Counted from the first letter of the stretch, positions 43,901 to 57,100 are shown. The stretch is DNA of 64,000 nucleotides from Trichostrongylus colubriformis (GCA_963978905.1 OZ022259.1:32484343-32548342); one strand, 5' to 3'. The notes: generated from the sequence alone by a model not told the origin. Numbers and translations: made by a program.

Positions 43901-46900
43901 AGGGACATTAATGGTGGGTGGCTCGCATCGATAACGGTTGATAAGATTCGATAAGGAGCATGAGAAGGCATATGTCGTCAAATTCGTTTCGCCTTTCGCG
44001 TTGGTCCAAGAGCGCTGACACTCATAATTGTTCAGCAGGGTGGGACGGGCACATCAATGGTGGGTGATCCAAACCGATAATAGTTGATAAGATTCGATAA
44101 GGAGCGTGAGACGGGAAATGTCACCAAGGCCGGTTCCTTTTGCGGCTAACAGTGAAGTGTTAACATTCGCAGGTATTGTAGGGTACGGGGAGCTCAATGG
44201 TGTTGTTGATTACACGGGCCTCAGTGAAACTGATAACGGCTTACATTAGCTGATAAGAACCGTTAGGAAATGAATGGGATGAAATCCTTTACATCGCTTG
44301 CCGCTACTGCCACATATACGACCGCTTTACAAACACGTCTGATGCTTACTGTCATTGGGTTAACATATTCTGTTTATGTTCTGATATCACTGGCCGATGT
44401 ATCGACCGCTGAACTCCCTAGCGTTCCAGAAAATGGTGCATTTCTCTTGATACTGCGATAATCATGATACAACCTACATTTGTGATAGCAAAGCAAGCGA
44501 TTCACTCGGAATCATTTTATAATGCAGTATTGGCAGCAACCCTGAGTACCGCTAGACTATGCAAAATTCCAAATAGTGAGGCGTGTTTACGAAAACGAAA
44601 AACATCGATAAGCGGGATATTGCCTAGCATCAATGTGTAGGAATTAGATGCTCAACAGGTGATTAAAATGTTACCAATCGATGCGATCGAATACAATTTA
44701 TCGATCTCTAAACTATCCGAATTCCCAAATATGACCTGAACCAGTTGGCTGGCGCACACTACTGCGCGCAATTCATGTTGACAACGTGCCAATGGGTCCG
44801 ATGCAAAGCGACTGAAGTATCATAGCACCGGAATGCTTTTTTTATCACGCCATCTTCTCTGCTTTTTCCCAATTCAATAGCTCAGCTGAAAGCAAAGGAA
44901 AGGAAATTTCCGCAAAATTATATACACAACCGTGTTCGTGCCGATCAAACCTGTTTTGCACAACATCGCCATGAATCGCGCGCAGTAGTGTGCGCCAGCC
45001 AACTGGTAGTAAATAACGCAAATGGGTCATTTGCCTACACTTTCTCACTGCTAACGCACGGGTCAAAGGAGCCAGTATTAAATTTTACTCAATACGCTGA
45101 ATGTTTCCTTGCATAAGAACACCATTTCTATTGAAAAGACTACATATGAGCAGTCTGAGCATACAGTCACCATGAGGCATATTTCCAAAACAGAGCAGAT
45201 TTAGAAGATCGAGAAAAATAAAAGAGAAACTCTTCAGTTATGGATTATGCAGTCTTCAAAATGAACACATACAATTTTCAAATGAACCCCATGAAATTAT
45301 GGAGTAGTAAGGAAAAAACAATGATCAAAGCACTTACCTATAAAGACCATCGACCTCCATTCCTCTACTTTCAATCAGTTCTGTAACTACACGAATGAAC
45401 TTCGGTACCAAGCTGTTTTCCACCTGGCATATCACCGACAATGTGCTGCCAAACACAGGTTCATCTGAAAGATACTGCTGAATGTACAGAATATGAGTAA
45501 TAGATTTTACGACACTTGGAAGCTACTTACGCTTATAAATTCCTTTCTCCTTCAGGGAATCGACAGTGGGACGATTACGGAAGAATCGGATTAGTTTTTC
45601 TAATATCGATTCCCTTGATGGTCGCGGTTCTTCCACAACACAGTTTGTCGGTGCTGGCGTAGCCGTGGTGTTGCATTCAATCGACGATTGGGCCATAGGA
45701 TCAGTGCGCGATGAAGCCGTATGTACAAGCCGTCGACTGAAACTTGGAGCATTTCAATTCGAGAAGGACGATGGTGTCATTTCTCCGACAAAAAATAGGC
45801 CGTCGTAGACAATGTTAGTCATGACAGTAGTCACTTTTGACATTTTCTATAACGAGAATGTTACGACTATCCATCCTACGTAGCCAAAGAGTTTTTAGGG
45901 TCTGAAAACAGAAAAAAACCTCACATGTTTCGCACTCATTTTACCTACTTGACTCGCCTTATTTCCGCGGTAACACCTACTACCCGAGGTTTATCTGGTA
46001 TGGTCAGAGAAAAACGTCTACAGGTGTAAGTGCGACCGTGCAAAAATCAAATGATGGCATTGATTGGGGTCATCCCCGACAGAAAAGCAGGGAAGGACAT
46101 GGATTGAGGACAATAATAAGAAAATATCAATTATGCTAAAAAATGTGCTGCAATATGCACCGTATGACATCCGTTTACTCGGCGCCAGAGCAACAAAGTG
46201 CTCACCTTTACAGAAAAGATAACATTCGGTGTTACGCATAATTTCAGCAATCCACATTTCCTTTAAAAATGTACAAGAACGGGGAATTACAAAAAAGTCA
46301 GAAGAAGCATTACTCACTTATTGATCATGGTCGTCGAATGTGGTCTGCTGGACAATGTAGACGGATTGCGTACAACCGCACAAGAAGAATCCAGTACGGC
46401 TGGCTGAATTGGAAGGCCAGAGCATGGCACCGCCGATGGCTGGAAAAGTCAACAGTGACAGCCACTCAAGTGGGGACATCGGAGCATAAAAGGACATTTA
46501 AAGCCATTAGAATCGTAACATCATTTTTTCTGGAGAGAATTAGCATAACAAACCCATTAACTTGAGGAAATCTTTCTCGATAAATGAAATATTCCACTGT
46601 ATTCAAAAATGAGCAAATTAATGTAATACGTCCGTCCCATAAGTACCAAGCGATTTCGAGCAAGATACTTAGAACCTGTATTTCGCATCACCATGAATGA
46701 ACAAAATCACACTGCCAAAAGCGCTTTCAGCGTTTCATAGACAAATGACTTTCCAGAACTTTTCTTCAAAATGCATGGCACACAAGCAGTTCCTAGGTCT
46801 TTTTCAGGGGAGTGGCGTAGTTCCATTCACATTTGAAACGGGGAGTCCGGTGAAAATCAAACAAGGACAGATTCTCTTCTATACAACCGACCGTAGTCAA

Positions 46901-49900
46901 GTAAAAAGATGAACAAACATGCCTTCTGCCTCATTTCATGTGGAGCTGAGTAGCTCCGCTGAAATAGTCCCAACGTTCTTCGAGCTGGGATCGGCGGTAG
47001 ATCCATTATGCACTAACAAATATAGAACTTCTTCTCAAAAGGATGAGAAGAAATCAACACAATAGGCACAGATTCTATTCGACACTGAGGTCACCAACGT
47101 AGAGAAATAGCGCAGCATGTCTTTCGGCGCTACCACCAATCGCCTCGCACAAAACTCGTTTCCAGCCACAATGTAAGGAAATGCGCATCAATTAAAGAGG
47201 ATTACAGTCATTATTTCGCTACCAGACCTCGTCAAATGCGCTCGCTTCATTCTAAGGCTCCTTCGGGTCCCTACCTCATACTGCGTATTTACCAATATTT
47301 TTCTTGAAAGATCACCGCAACCCAGGTAGGAAAATGTTGAGCGAAAGTTCTACCTTGGCTTACTTTCCCTTCATCCTTATGGATATTTTTTGAGTGACCG
47401 GACATACATATGGTCGGTGAATAAACGTTCCGAGCTATTTATCTGAGTTAACGAATGAAGAGGCCTACTAGCAAGCAATTTGCCTGTAGTGGAATTCAGT
47501 AGGAATTAAGAAATGACATTACTTTCTTTTTGGTTTTTTGTAACTCCCATCTCTACTCTAAACTGGCCGCGCACAACGCGAACAAGACATTGGCGACCAG
47601 AACAAATCTCTTTCAGGTATCCATACATTTCAGTACACCGTAATCATTGAAGTTAGCAGACATTTTAAAATTACCAAAAGAGTATTTAGTGAGTGAGCCG
47701 AAAACGCTTAACGATATTTTACACCCAAGAATGTGCATTTTAGGTAAAGCCTTTTAAACCATTTCACAACGTTAGTCCCAGCTAGCAGGTGGAATGTCAG
47801 GCCATCAACAGGACGACAATGTGACGCCAGTTAATGTTCTGTTACAAATAGTACTTCAGCATAACTCTACAAAGATGAACTTGTTCACCACTACAGCTTA
47901 TTGCCTAGAGATTGTTCCTGTACAATGGAGAGCGAACATCTCTGAATGGGAATGGAAAGGAAAATCACCGAGCAATTATTTTAAGGCGAAAGCGATTTCA
48001 TATGGTACTACTTATTATCTATATGATTATTCTTTCAGAAGTGTTCCCTCACACCTTCGAAAATCCCAGTTCATTAAGATATGAAAACTTGATCAAAATA
48101 CCAACAGATGAAATCAGATTTATAGGAGAGTATATAACTAACATCCTAGCATTCTGAATTGGCTTTAGTTTGTATTTGTTTCGATGCCTATGGAGGTAAT
48201 GTATCGAAAGTTATTCATGGAAGTATTGCACTCACCAATCGCGCAATCACATCCCTTAGTGCATCAAACCACTCTTGCGTTTCCGTATCATTTGCCGAAC
48301 GAAACAAATACCGGCATCCATTGCAGAGTTCAAGCTGAACAATAATGGTTCACTACACCATCCCTTCGCATTTGTGTGGTTCATTTGGAGGAAAAGTGAA
48401 ACTATCAAGAACTTCTATATGAAATATTCAATCGATTCCACCTAGCTGAAACGCACCTGTATGATTTTTCGCTTCCTCTTGTCCTTTTCCATTACTAGCC
48501 AACTGACGCTAGCACCTTTCAAATCACATACGCCTCGTGGAGCTGCATAGTGATTACCATGTTTCTGCAATGACCAATCACTCGTTGATGTGTACCTCAT
48601 GTAGTCTTGAATCATAAGCGGCTTAGCTTGAGCCAAAAAAGTTGAAAACGATGGTAAAAGCTAGCTCAAAACAGTTTTGAATACCGATTTTTTAACGACG
48701 AAAAACAAATTTTGGAAGTGGACCTCACGCAATATTGCGAGGATATATATTTATACAGGACTGAGAACCATGATTATGAGTTCTCCTCACCTCCGCACTC
48801 TTCTCGTCCTTATATAGTATCAAATGCGCTGACGTCAAATACATGAAATTCACCATCCAATCGCGTTTCTTTGATTTGATCTGAAAAGCAGCTTTTCCTT
48901 CAGAGGTAGCCATGACAAAACCTGACGGCATCAGATCAGAAATATTTTTTTCGCAAAACATTCTAAATCTCAAATCTTCACCATAAATTATACGCGGCCA
49001 TTCTAAATCTCAAATCTTCACCATAAATTATACGCGGCCAATCATAGACAGGTAATTATCACACCACGCTTAGCTGATTTAGAGAAATAAAATGTAGTAC
49101 ATGTACTATTAGGTTGTGAACTCAATGCTATTTCGAACGTTATACGATGATACCAATCACTTTAACACATCTTCACTATACTTTCAGAGCGCTGCAGTTC
49201 CTCTCAAGATAATTTTCTATCCGTTAAAAAAGGATTACCTGCTCAGCTGACTCGATCAACTCCAAATTTCCACATTTGATTGTTTTTACAGCCTCGCGTG
49301 ACTCGCTACAACCGCCACTACTTCCTCGACGATCACTTGGTACCTCTGCAAAGGGCTAAGAACTTTACGAAAGCAAAAATGATTTTAGTGAATTTAGAAA
49401 ACTCATTAGCTCACTCATTTGACAGGAGGTACTCATTTAGCAAAATTGATCGCCCCCTCCCCTCCCCTGCCACTTCACGAGTTAATAAAACACTGCTCGA
49501 ACCGCTAGGAAAGTGCTTAGTGAATTCACCAAGGGCAAGAGCATAATCAAAAAAAAATACGGCACAGTCAGCTCACCGCATACTGATGCGGGCTCTTTTT
49601 CTGGCTTCGGATGAACACGATCCAGGGAGTACGAACCACTGTCACCATAAAACAAATTGCCAGAGCTCGTAGACGGTAGGACCTGAATTATTCCGGTTAA
49701 TATTGAACGGAAATGGAGTGGAATAAACTAGATAAAATTTAGACGAAAATAGTTTGGAAAGAAAATCTCAGATGAAAATAGTTTGGAAAGTGTATTGCTG
49801 AAGACAAGCAGAAAGCTCTTCTGCGTAAGCGAAATACTAAAAACCCTACGGAAAATCATTTATACCATGGAATTCCAATCCTGAAAAAGGATATCCAACA

Positions 49901-52900
49901 TCAGCAGCCTACCGGAAATGATACGAAACGGATGTTACAAGATATGAGATGCCAGTCACGGATAGATATGGTTGATATTCTTGCAAAATCCCAATGTTCT
50001 GCCCCGAAGTCCCATAATGATTTAGATACCAAGTATGTTTCAACCGTTAAACGTTGTATTCTTAGTAATCGTGCTACAGAAATAACTTCAGTAGCTAGGC
50101 TATGAGTTTTCAGGGGAAAAAGTGCGGCCACAAGTATACTGAGACAATACTAATCACGGTTGACAGCGATTAGCAACGAAGAATGGCACAGGCAGCTAAG
50201 GCCGCTTCCATACTTTGCGCACCGACGCCGTCACGCGCGTGCCGGCGTCACGCGCGTGACGGCGTCGGTGCGCAAAGTATGGAAGCGGCCTAAGAGTCGA
50301 GGTAGGAGATGAAAGGAGGCACAATTTTCCGTTGCCTTCACAGGCACAGTTACCAAAGAATTAAGGCGAATCAAAGGTAGGAGAAGCTGACTTGTGGCTA
50401 CAAACTATGCGAAGAAAGAGGTGAAAGGGAGCAACAATAAGGGGCACAGCTACTGTTTTCAAAACTAAAAACTGAAATCACCAGCACAAAAAAACTTTCG
50501 CTACTCTAAGCTAAGAAAAGGCCAACCTGAGGTAAAGGCACATTCTTCAAAGAGCAATGTCTTTTGTTGAAAGAATGAGAACGTTCTGCCGTTGCTGATG
50601 CGACGGTGCTGTTCCGACAATGCTTGACGCTCTGAAACAGGCAAAACATACTGGAATCGAATAAATGCATTTCAGAAAGCATTCAAATTTTGCGGAATGA
50701 AACAAAATGCGAAAACAAATCTGTAGCTTGAAATAATCCGGAGAACCTGTCTCAAGCTCAGACCCAGAGGATCTGGACCTGTCTGCGCATGAAACGATGA
50801 CAACATGGCAGCGTCGTCACTGCTCGAGGTCGCGTGATGATAGGTAGGGAATGTCGAGTTTTTGAAGTCCTCAATTCCCTGAAAACTAATTTTGAAGATA
50901 GGCTCGAAATCGGTAAATAGATTGAAATCGAAGAATCATTCATCCAGATTCAGAGAGAAAGAAAGCATGCAGACGAAAACATGAAAATGAGACTTTTAGT
51001 GGTCAAAAAGAAGCATTCCTGAAGGTAAGCTGATAAGTCATCCCATTACCGATCATAATTACCGTCTAGCACGGTACACCAGTAACGATGTTTTCAGGGT
51101 GACCTCTTATTGAATGACTGTTTTAGACAGTTTCTTTTACTCAGCGTAGAGCTAGTGCTAGATGTCTCACATCGAACAACATCAGCACATATGAGCGTGG
51201 AAGCCTAATCAGCTAAAAAAAAGCGCGTCAGACGAATAATGCATTATTTGCAAGTGAAGGGGGTGATTTTTTTATTTTCTTTCACAGAAGATCCTCTTCC
51301 CATAAACTAAAATAAAACATTCAGGAGATGAATTCATAACATTTCTATAACCATATTCAGAATGGCAGCGATTGTAAATGAAAATGGCGTGCGGAACGAC
51401 TATAATTCATGAAATGTCGCCAGGGAATTGTCCCACGCCCCATTAAAAACGCTTTGAAGAAGCACAGTCCCCGCTTGAAGAATAAATACATTTCACACAT
51501 CAAATTTTCATTATCGATTCAACCAATGTCATTCTTCGTGCGAACATGACTGAACTGCCATTGGTATAAAAACCTTCATTTCGTAATATGTCGAACAGCA
51601 AAACGCAAACATTTCCGAAGGATGAATGAGCATTTGAGCACATGAAGCAATGGTCAAATGAATGTTACCTGTTCCAGACTTCGCTTCCTTTCAGACGACA
51701 CTGTCGTTTCCACCGGTGCCTCATTGATCTGCCCAGCACCGGACGACGAAGAAATGTTCAACGAGGAGTTCTCCTCCGCTGAATGCGAATCTTCACGCTT
51801 CAGCGAACATGTCGTGAAGTTCTCGTCGACTTCACTGCGTGTGGCTTGAAGTATCGCCTAAAATACATTGACCTATATGCAGATACCAAGAATAGTGGAC
51901 TTAGTCACCAACTTCCAAACGTGTCTGCCAAATGCACAAATGCCCTGTCCAAGACTGTATATGAAAACTTATGTCGCTGGAACCAATTATTCACTTAGAC
52001 GCCTCATACATCATTTCCATTACACCATTGTCAGCTGTTTAAAGGAGAAAAAATGATGTCTGAACTGATGCGACTTGCACATTAAGGGTGTGATTTATTT
52101 TCGTGAAAATGGTAGTCGTACTAACAATGAGTTGATTTATTTCAATATCTACAATCAGTCAGCATTGGTTTTCTCAACGATATGTCTCTCAATACGTTCA
52201 CCAATTTCAGTATGTTCAGGAGGAGAATTGAAGTCCACCATTCAGGACCATGGCCTGATTCAACAGATTGTGTTCAGCGAATTAAACGAACATGTATCAA
52301 TTTGACACCCATGGAAATAGCGTCACAGCGACATTCGCTTCGGGCTTCGCCGGTGGCATCACATAGTATCATCGCAACAAAAAATCATTACCAATATCAA
52401 TACCTGAACTTGCGCCGGTGTTCGAATAAATCTTGGAGGAATCCATTGGCTCTTCCCAGTCTCGAAGTTATAAAAATACGTCCTTAAAAATACATTCATC
52501 AGACCGAATAGGAAGTTCCTGAGCGTAAGGACCAACAAATTCAAACTAATAGTCTCACCTTCCTGCCTCAGTCTCGTACTCCATCCATCCATTATTCAGA
52601 TTTCGTCGTGGAACATCTGCAACATCCGGCACTGGCGGGTACGGACGATGATTCAACTCGTCCATTTCTCGGATATTTGTGTAGATATGTTTGTCATCAT
52701 CTTGATGCGAAGAGCACAATTCTGGTGACGCCGAGCAGCTGGTGATCTGTAAAAGAAGTCCGATTTTTGATAGCCATCTTTAATGTACTAGTAATTGTTA
52801 GCCTCCCCAAAGAGTACCAAGCGCTCCTACAGTCTGGAGCTTATTTATGCCTGGCGCTCAGGTTTTCAGGACGGAAAACTCAAGAAACTCTTTTATTCAA

Positions 52901-54116
52901 TGCAGGCATAGTCCCCTTTCATAACTTGACTCAACTTTCCAAAGCAAAGATATCCCTTCAACAAAATAACAATGTGCGTATAGCCATGAAATTTGAAGAA
53001 AATGCATATCTTTTCAGCAAATACAAATGAAGGGGTAGAATTGTACTCAGGAAGAGTACAAGAAATTCTGAAACGCTGGTGCATTAATCGGCATTCCACC
53101 GATATTAAAAAAGGACGTGCTTTCGAGCATGCATTACTACCTAGCATGACTCCACATGCATTACTACCCTGCATGATTCCATTATAGCGCTGACCAGTGA
53201 ATACCGCGCATCCAAACGAAATTGTTGGTCTTCCATGACTAGGAAGTTCATATTTCATAGGAAAACATGTTTGCAGCTTCCAAAAAAGGTCACGAAAGGC
53301 GCAGCGCTTAACACACACTTACGAACTACTCCAATTCTGCAAGACAATTCAAAGCTCCCGCGTATCCCAATGTGGCCTCCAGAATATAAACTTGGCGGCT
53401 TTCCATTGACAAAAAACAACGCCGACCGAGAGTGCACCAGTCACAAAACTGCACATCTTGCTAAACTAACGAATCCGTAAGCACACTGATAACGTCTTGC
53501 AATCGCATGCGACCTACCAATATAACGTTCCACCAGATCAAAAGGATGACTAGCACTTTGCAGTAGTCTTTGAACTACTATGAATATTAAATATTTTGCT
53601 TCAAAAAAGAGAGAAAATCATCTTCGAGTCCTGTCTTGTTTTTCTCTAAATCTAACACAACGCAACAGTAATGGACCCACGGCACTTAAACCATCCATAA
53701 CTAAAGAGTTGATCGTTCAGGTCAAATTTTCACAGTAAAAGCACGATGTACCAAAACATCTGGACTCATGGCGCTTTAACATTTCGATATTAAAAATGTG
53801 GTGCCTATAAAATAATCGCGCTCAGCAGTTTTCGCTCCACTGCTGACAAAAATCCTATTTGGCGATGCGTCCTAATCTGGACTTACGGCACCCCTCGAAA
53901 CCAAATGCAAGGATAATCAAATGCAACAGACAAAAAACCGGAAAATCAAGAGAAAGTCGCCAAAAAACAACTCGCCTTCTCATTGGAATTGCTCCTTGAG
54001 TCAGCATCATATGTTCCTGAATCCTCCAGCTTTAAATCGTCCAAATGACTGATTGACTGAGTGTCAGAAATATTTTCGTATATTGTCGACGTCGAAGACG
54101 CTATCGTAGCCATCAT
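40926..54116 (-). CDS. RhoGAP protein with WW and PH domains (ARHGAP9/12/15/27 group)
   Basis: Nineteen minus-strand exons give one 807-residue frame: 54116-53976, 52746-52559, 52482-52404, 51857-51669, 50878-50747, 50631-50527, 49682-49577, 49345-49239, 48880-48791, 48621-48457, 48334-48236, 46439-46318, 45736-45531, 45464-45338, 42023-41971, 41885-41757, 41647-41542, 41386-41245 and 41063-40926. All junction phases agree. WW domain: residues 98-128 (GWMEYETEAGR, TYFYNFETGKSQWIPP). PH domain: about 336-466 (NFMYLTSAHLILYKDEKSAE, then TETQEWFDALRDVIARL). RhoGAP domain: about 578-800 (EPVFGSTL; GLYRVSGNLSAVQ, with arginine finger Arg619; GALKLFFRELAEPVFPLS; DKNRMQVHNLAIMFGPTLF). The protein should speed GTP hydrolysis by Rho/Rac/Cdc42 at membranes. 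The N-terminal SH3 of ARHGAP9/12/27 was not found. The first exon is the least certain, ending at a non-standard GC donor (AAG|GCGAGT). Confidence 0.9.
42325..42549. mobile_element. MITE with GGGTCAAATAAAGTCGG end, copy 2
   Basis: GGGTCAAATAAAGTCGG at the left and CCCGACTTTATTTGACCC at the right, with an internal pair TAGGCTAAAGCTGA / TTTTAGCCTAAGCCTA. A G18 tract (42340-42357) sits just inside the left end. Lies in the 3.3-kb RhoGAP intron (42024-45337). Confidence 0.7.
43194..43223 (+). repeat. (GT)n/(CTGT)n microsatellite
   Basis: GTGTGTGTGTGTGTGTGT followed by CTGTCTGTCTGTC, within the 5' part of the Helitron-like element. Confidence 0.8.
43321..44200 (+). repeat. Satellite array, ~146-bp period
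   Basis: The landmark CATTAATGGTGGGTG (or close variant) falls at about 43321, 43467, 43612, 43760, 43907, 44052 and 44192, giving spacings of 140-148. Between landmarks each unit carries GATAACGGTTGATAAGATTC, CGTTTCGCCTTTCGCGTTG and AGAGCGCTGACACTCA. Confidence 0.75.
44741..45006. repeat. Fold-back repeat, 37-bp arms
   Basis: CCAGTTGGCTGGCGCACACT at 44741 and its inverse ending at 45006 form arms of 37 bp with one mismatch. About 190 bp lies between. Within the same RhoGAP intron. Confidence 0.65.
48961..49040. repeat. Exact 40-bp tandem duplication
   Basis: TTCTAAATCTCAAATCTTCA and the following 20 bases are repeated head to tail without a mismatch (48961-49000, 49001-49040). It lies in the intron just 5' of the 90-bp PH exon. 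Confidence 0.95.
50199..50291. repeat. Perfect hairpin, 43-bp arms, 7-nt loop
   Basis: AGGCCGCTTCCATACTTTGC onward (50199-50241) is matched base for base by 50249-50291. The GC-rich inner part contains CACGCGCGTG twice. Lies in the intron between RhoGAP exons 50527-50631 and 49577-49682. Confidence 0.95.
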
Positions 54117-57100
54117 TATCACAAAAATAATGACAACTGCATACCTTCTGAAGCACAGATATATAGTCGGAAGTGGGGAAAAACGATCAGCAATCGATAG
54201 CATAACAAAATCGCCGCGTTACACGGCGCTAGGATCGTGACTCAGTACAGATAGCGAGCGAGACCCGTTCCTACGTCGAGGTTCGAAAATTTTGCGCAGG
54301 TGCGTTTTAATAGATTTCCACCCCAGCCTCAAATGATAACGATGTTGAACGCATAAATACGATAGAGATAGAACTTTATAAAAGTGTTTATTCCAAAGTA
54401 GCGACAACTCACAGAAGCGTTTTTGAGAAATAATTGAGGGACGACGAATCAAAAATGGGAACCGAGGAAAGGTATTCGAAAATCTGCGCACAGATCAAGA
54501 AGGTAGCTATCGCATAATATCACGGCAATAAATAATGAAACTGAAGGACGATAACAAAAATATGAAAGCAATAAAAGATGGCAGAATCTTATCTGAAAAA
54601 CTGTCTACTTAACAATCCACCTAGAACATGAGGCAGTTCCTTCAATAGAGAGAAGGATATTACTCCAATGAGGGACACTCAATAGATTAAAACGCATTAG
54701 GCGCCACTGAGACCGAGAGTAGCACATCTCGCGTCGCTCGGTATTTACCCTTCCGTTGCTAATCTTGTTGCTGCCTCACCATACATTCCCGAACGAACAG
54801 CAACCCCGAGAAACATTATGGGAATATCGACCGCTTCCATAAGCCAAGACATACCATTCACATGCCTACTACCTTTCCATAATGGCTTTTTTGGACGCAG
54901 TTCACGAGTGATAAAATCTGCTTTCTATAAGAAAAAAAACAAATGAAGTAAATGGAACAAGAACGAAATGAGTTGCATAATTCACCAATTCCTACTCCTC
55001 CAGCGTCATAGTCACATGTGCAGCAGAGGAGAAAGAAGCAGCACTTATAAAGTGAGGGACATGAGTTGAGTAACGGTGAAGTTGAGTAAAAGTTATTTCA
55101 AAGTACGAAAAATGGACTGAGCCTCACTGCTCTCATGGTGTCTACTTTGAACAAAACAAAAGCAAAACTTCGAGCAATCGATGGAACAATTCCGCGATTC
55201 ACATCGTGTTATGCAAATGCGCCATTTCAACGAACATGATAACACCATTTCGACTCGCCTAAATATCCTGATGTTTCACGCTTTCACACGCCAACATTCA
55301 TTGATTTCGAAATGAAATCTGAGCAGCCGACGTAGAAAAGAAGCCAAAAATGCTTAGCAGAGCCCCTCAACTTAAGATGCTTTATGCCCGGAAAAGACGT
55401 TAGGGTAGATCCAATCACCAGCTAGTCATTTCCAAATGGAAAGAGAGAAAAAATATCGATGCAGCATAATCAAACAGCATACCTCTGTGAGAGCATTGCA
55501 GCATTTAAGTGAACTTTGATTTAAGCAAACTTCAAGTGAACAACGAAAGCACTTCTACACAAGCTTCCATCAAGGAAAACATCCGTAACGGGTCATAAAA
55601 CACTCAGAGGAACAATGTAATCGCCCATATTTGTCTTAGCGATGACTCTTCTTCGAACACATAAGACTCTTTCAATAAATAAATGATGCATTTAAAGGAT
55701 ACCTTTAAGGGCGGATTAATGTTGGCATATAAGACACATATGGTGCCTTTTTTGGAAATCACGAATGACTATCAGCAATCGGGGTTATTATGAAATTCGC
55801 CAAGATGTCGGCGACACCAATTATTCATTAATCATGGACACGATCCAAGAAATCACGCACATCCACTCTCCAAAGAGCCTACTAACTACATTATCGAGGG
55901 AGATTTCAGAAGAGGTTCCACGCTGAGTTCAAAATAAGTTCAGCCACGCACGAAATTAACAAAACCAAAAAGTTATGACAAAAAGAGATAGCCGATAAAT
56001 GAAGCTATGGAGCATCGCTTTTCTTCAAAGATCAATATCTGAATTGATATAATGATGTGGGATACAAAACAATAAAGCTCTTATAAAACTCACTGAAAAT
56101 ACAAAGGCCTTTCTACCCCGGCACACAAGAAATGAGTATCTCAGTGCATTCTTGAAAAGACTCTACCGCCCATCATCACAGCTAGTACCTCTTCAAAAGC
56201 CGCTTCTAGGCCGTATATGCGCAATGCAAACACAACGCCGATATTAACGAGGCGGTATCGATTCCGCCTCTCTACGACGTTCAGAACGATCTGCTTCGCC
56301 TTCATCGACGTACAAAATCTTTGAGTTATTGATCTGTGATCAATAATGACCAACAGCTAAAAACTCATCGAACGAATAAATAGGAGTTCAAAAAAGTACG
56401 AGTCACTATAAAACCGGAATTTTTAGCAGAAGACACGATTATCTCAGCCGATGCTCCTCTTGACTGAGTTATTGATTCTCCTCCAAAAGGTTTCACGAAC
56501 GAAAACTAACAAAGCCAGTTTATTTGTAATCTGCAGACTTTTATTAAGCGACCCACTTACACATCGCAAAAAAACAATCTAACTCAACCAATTCCCTAAC
56601 TTGTAACCTTTCATAATCCCTTTCCACAAATATAAATGAATATTTGAAGTTTAGTAGATAACCAATGATGTATTAGCGAACAGTGGTTAAGAAGAACTCG
56701 TTCCTTGTGTTTCAGGTGCAATTGCGGACATCTCCGAGGCTCACCGTAACACACCGCCCACAACTTGCCAATCAACGTCTGGTGCCATCTCCCACACTAA
56801 TAAGATTGTCACGACAGGGATAAAATAAATAAGTTGTTTCTTATCGGCCTCATGCCATGCGGAAACCTGAGATGAAAAATCCAACACTGGTCTTGCCGAC
56901 GGGCTACATCGTCCGAGAAAATCACAAATCAATAGGCGTGTATTGCGCAGCACACCATGCACCTCACTTGCAAGGTGTGGAAGTTAATACCTTTGAATAT
57001 GGTACCATTTGTTCTCAGTGGTATCCTCCGAAACAGTCTCTGGATCAAGATTGTTATCTGACACTCAAGGAACAGCGCTACTGTCAATACCGACATCTGC

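Larger units (their letters stand above)
43155..44470 (+). mobile_element. Helitron-like element with satellite, in a RhoGAP intron
   Basis: Begins TCCTACTATATATAATCCGC, then a GTCTGTCTGTCC(GT)n tract, CATATCTCGCGTCGCAGCAA, seven satellite units, and a tail with TGTATCGACCGCTGAACTCC and TCTTGATACTGCG. Same order as 14067-12727 on the other strand. The TCCTACTATA start resembles Helitron 5' ends. A terminal hairpin plus CTRR was not established. Confidence 0.5.

Noticed and set aside
43194..44200. Regularly spaced repeats resembling a CRISPR array
   Set aside because: Units are contiguous 146-bp satellites with variable identity, not short identical repeats with unique spacers, and the DNA is eukaryotic.
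44845..45066. 73-codon minus ORF in the large RhoGAP intron
   Set aside because: Overlaps the right arm of a fold-back repeat, and the true neighbouring exons join in phase without it.
52893..53318. 141-codon minus ORF between RhoGAP exons 1 and 2
   Set aside because: No WW, SH3 or other motif and not needed for phase. Contains a short local repeat (AGCATGACTCCACATGCATT region) that keeps the frame open.
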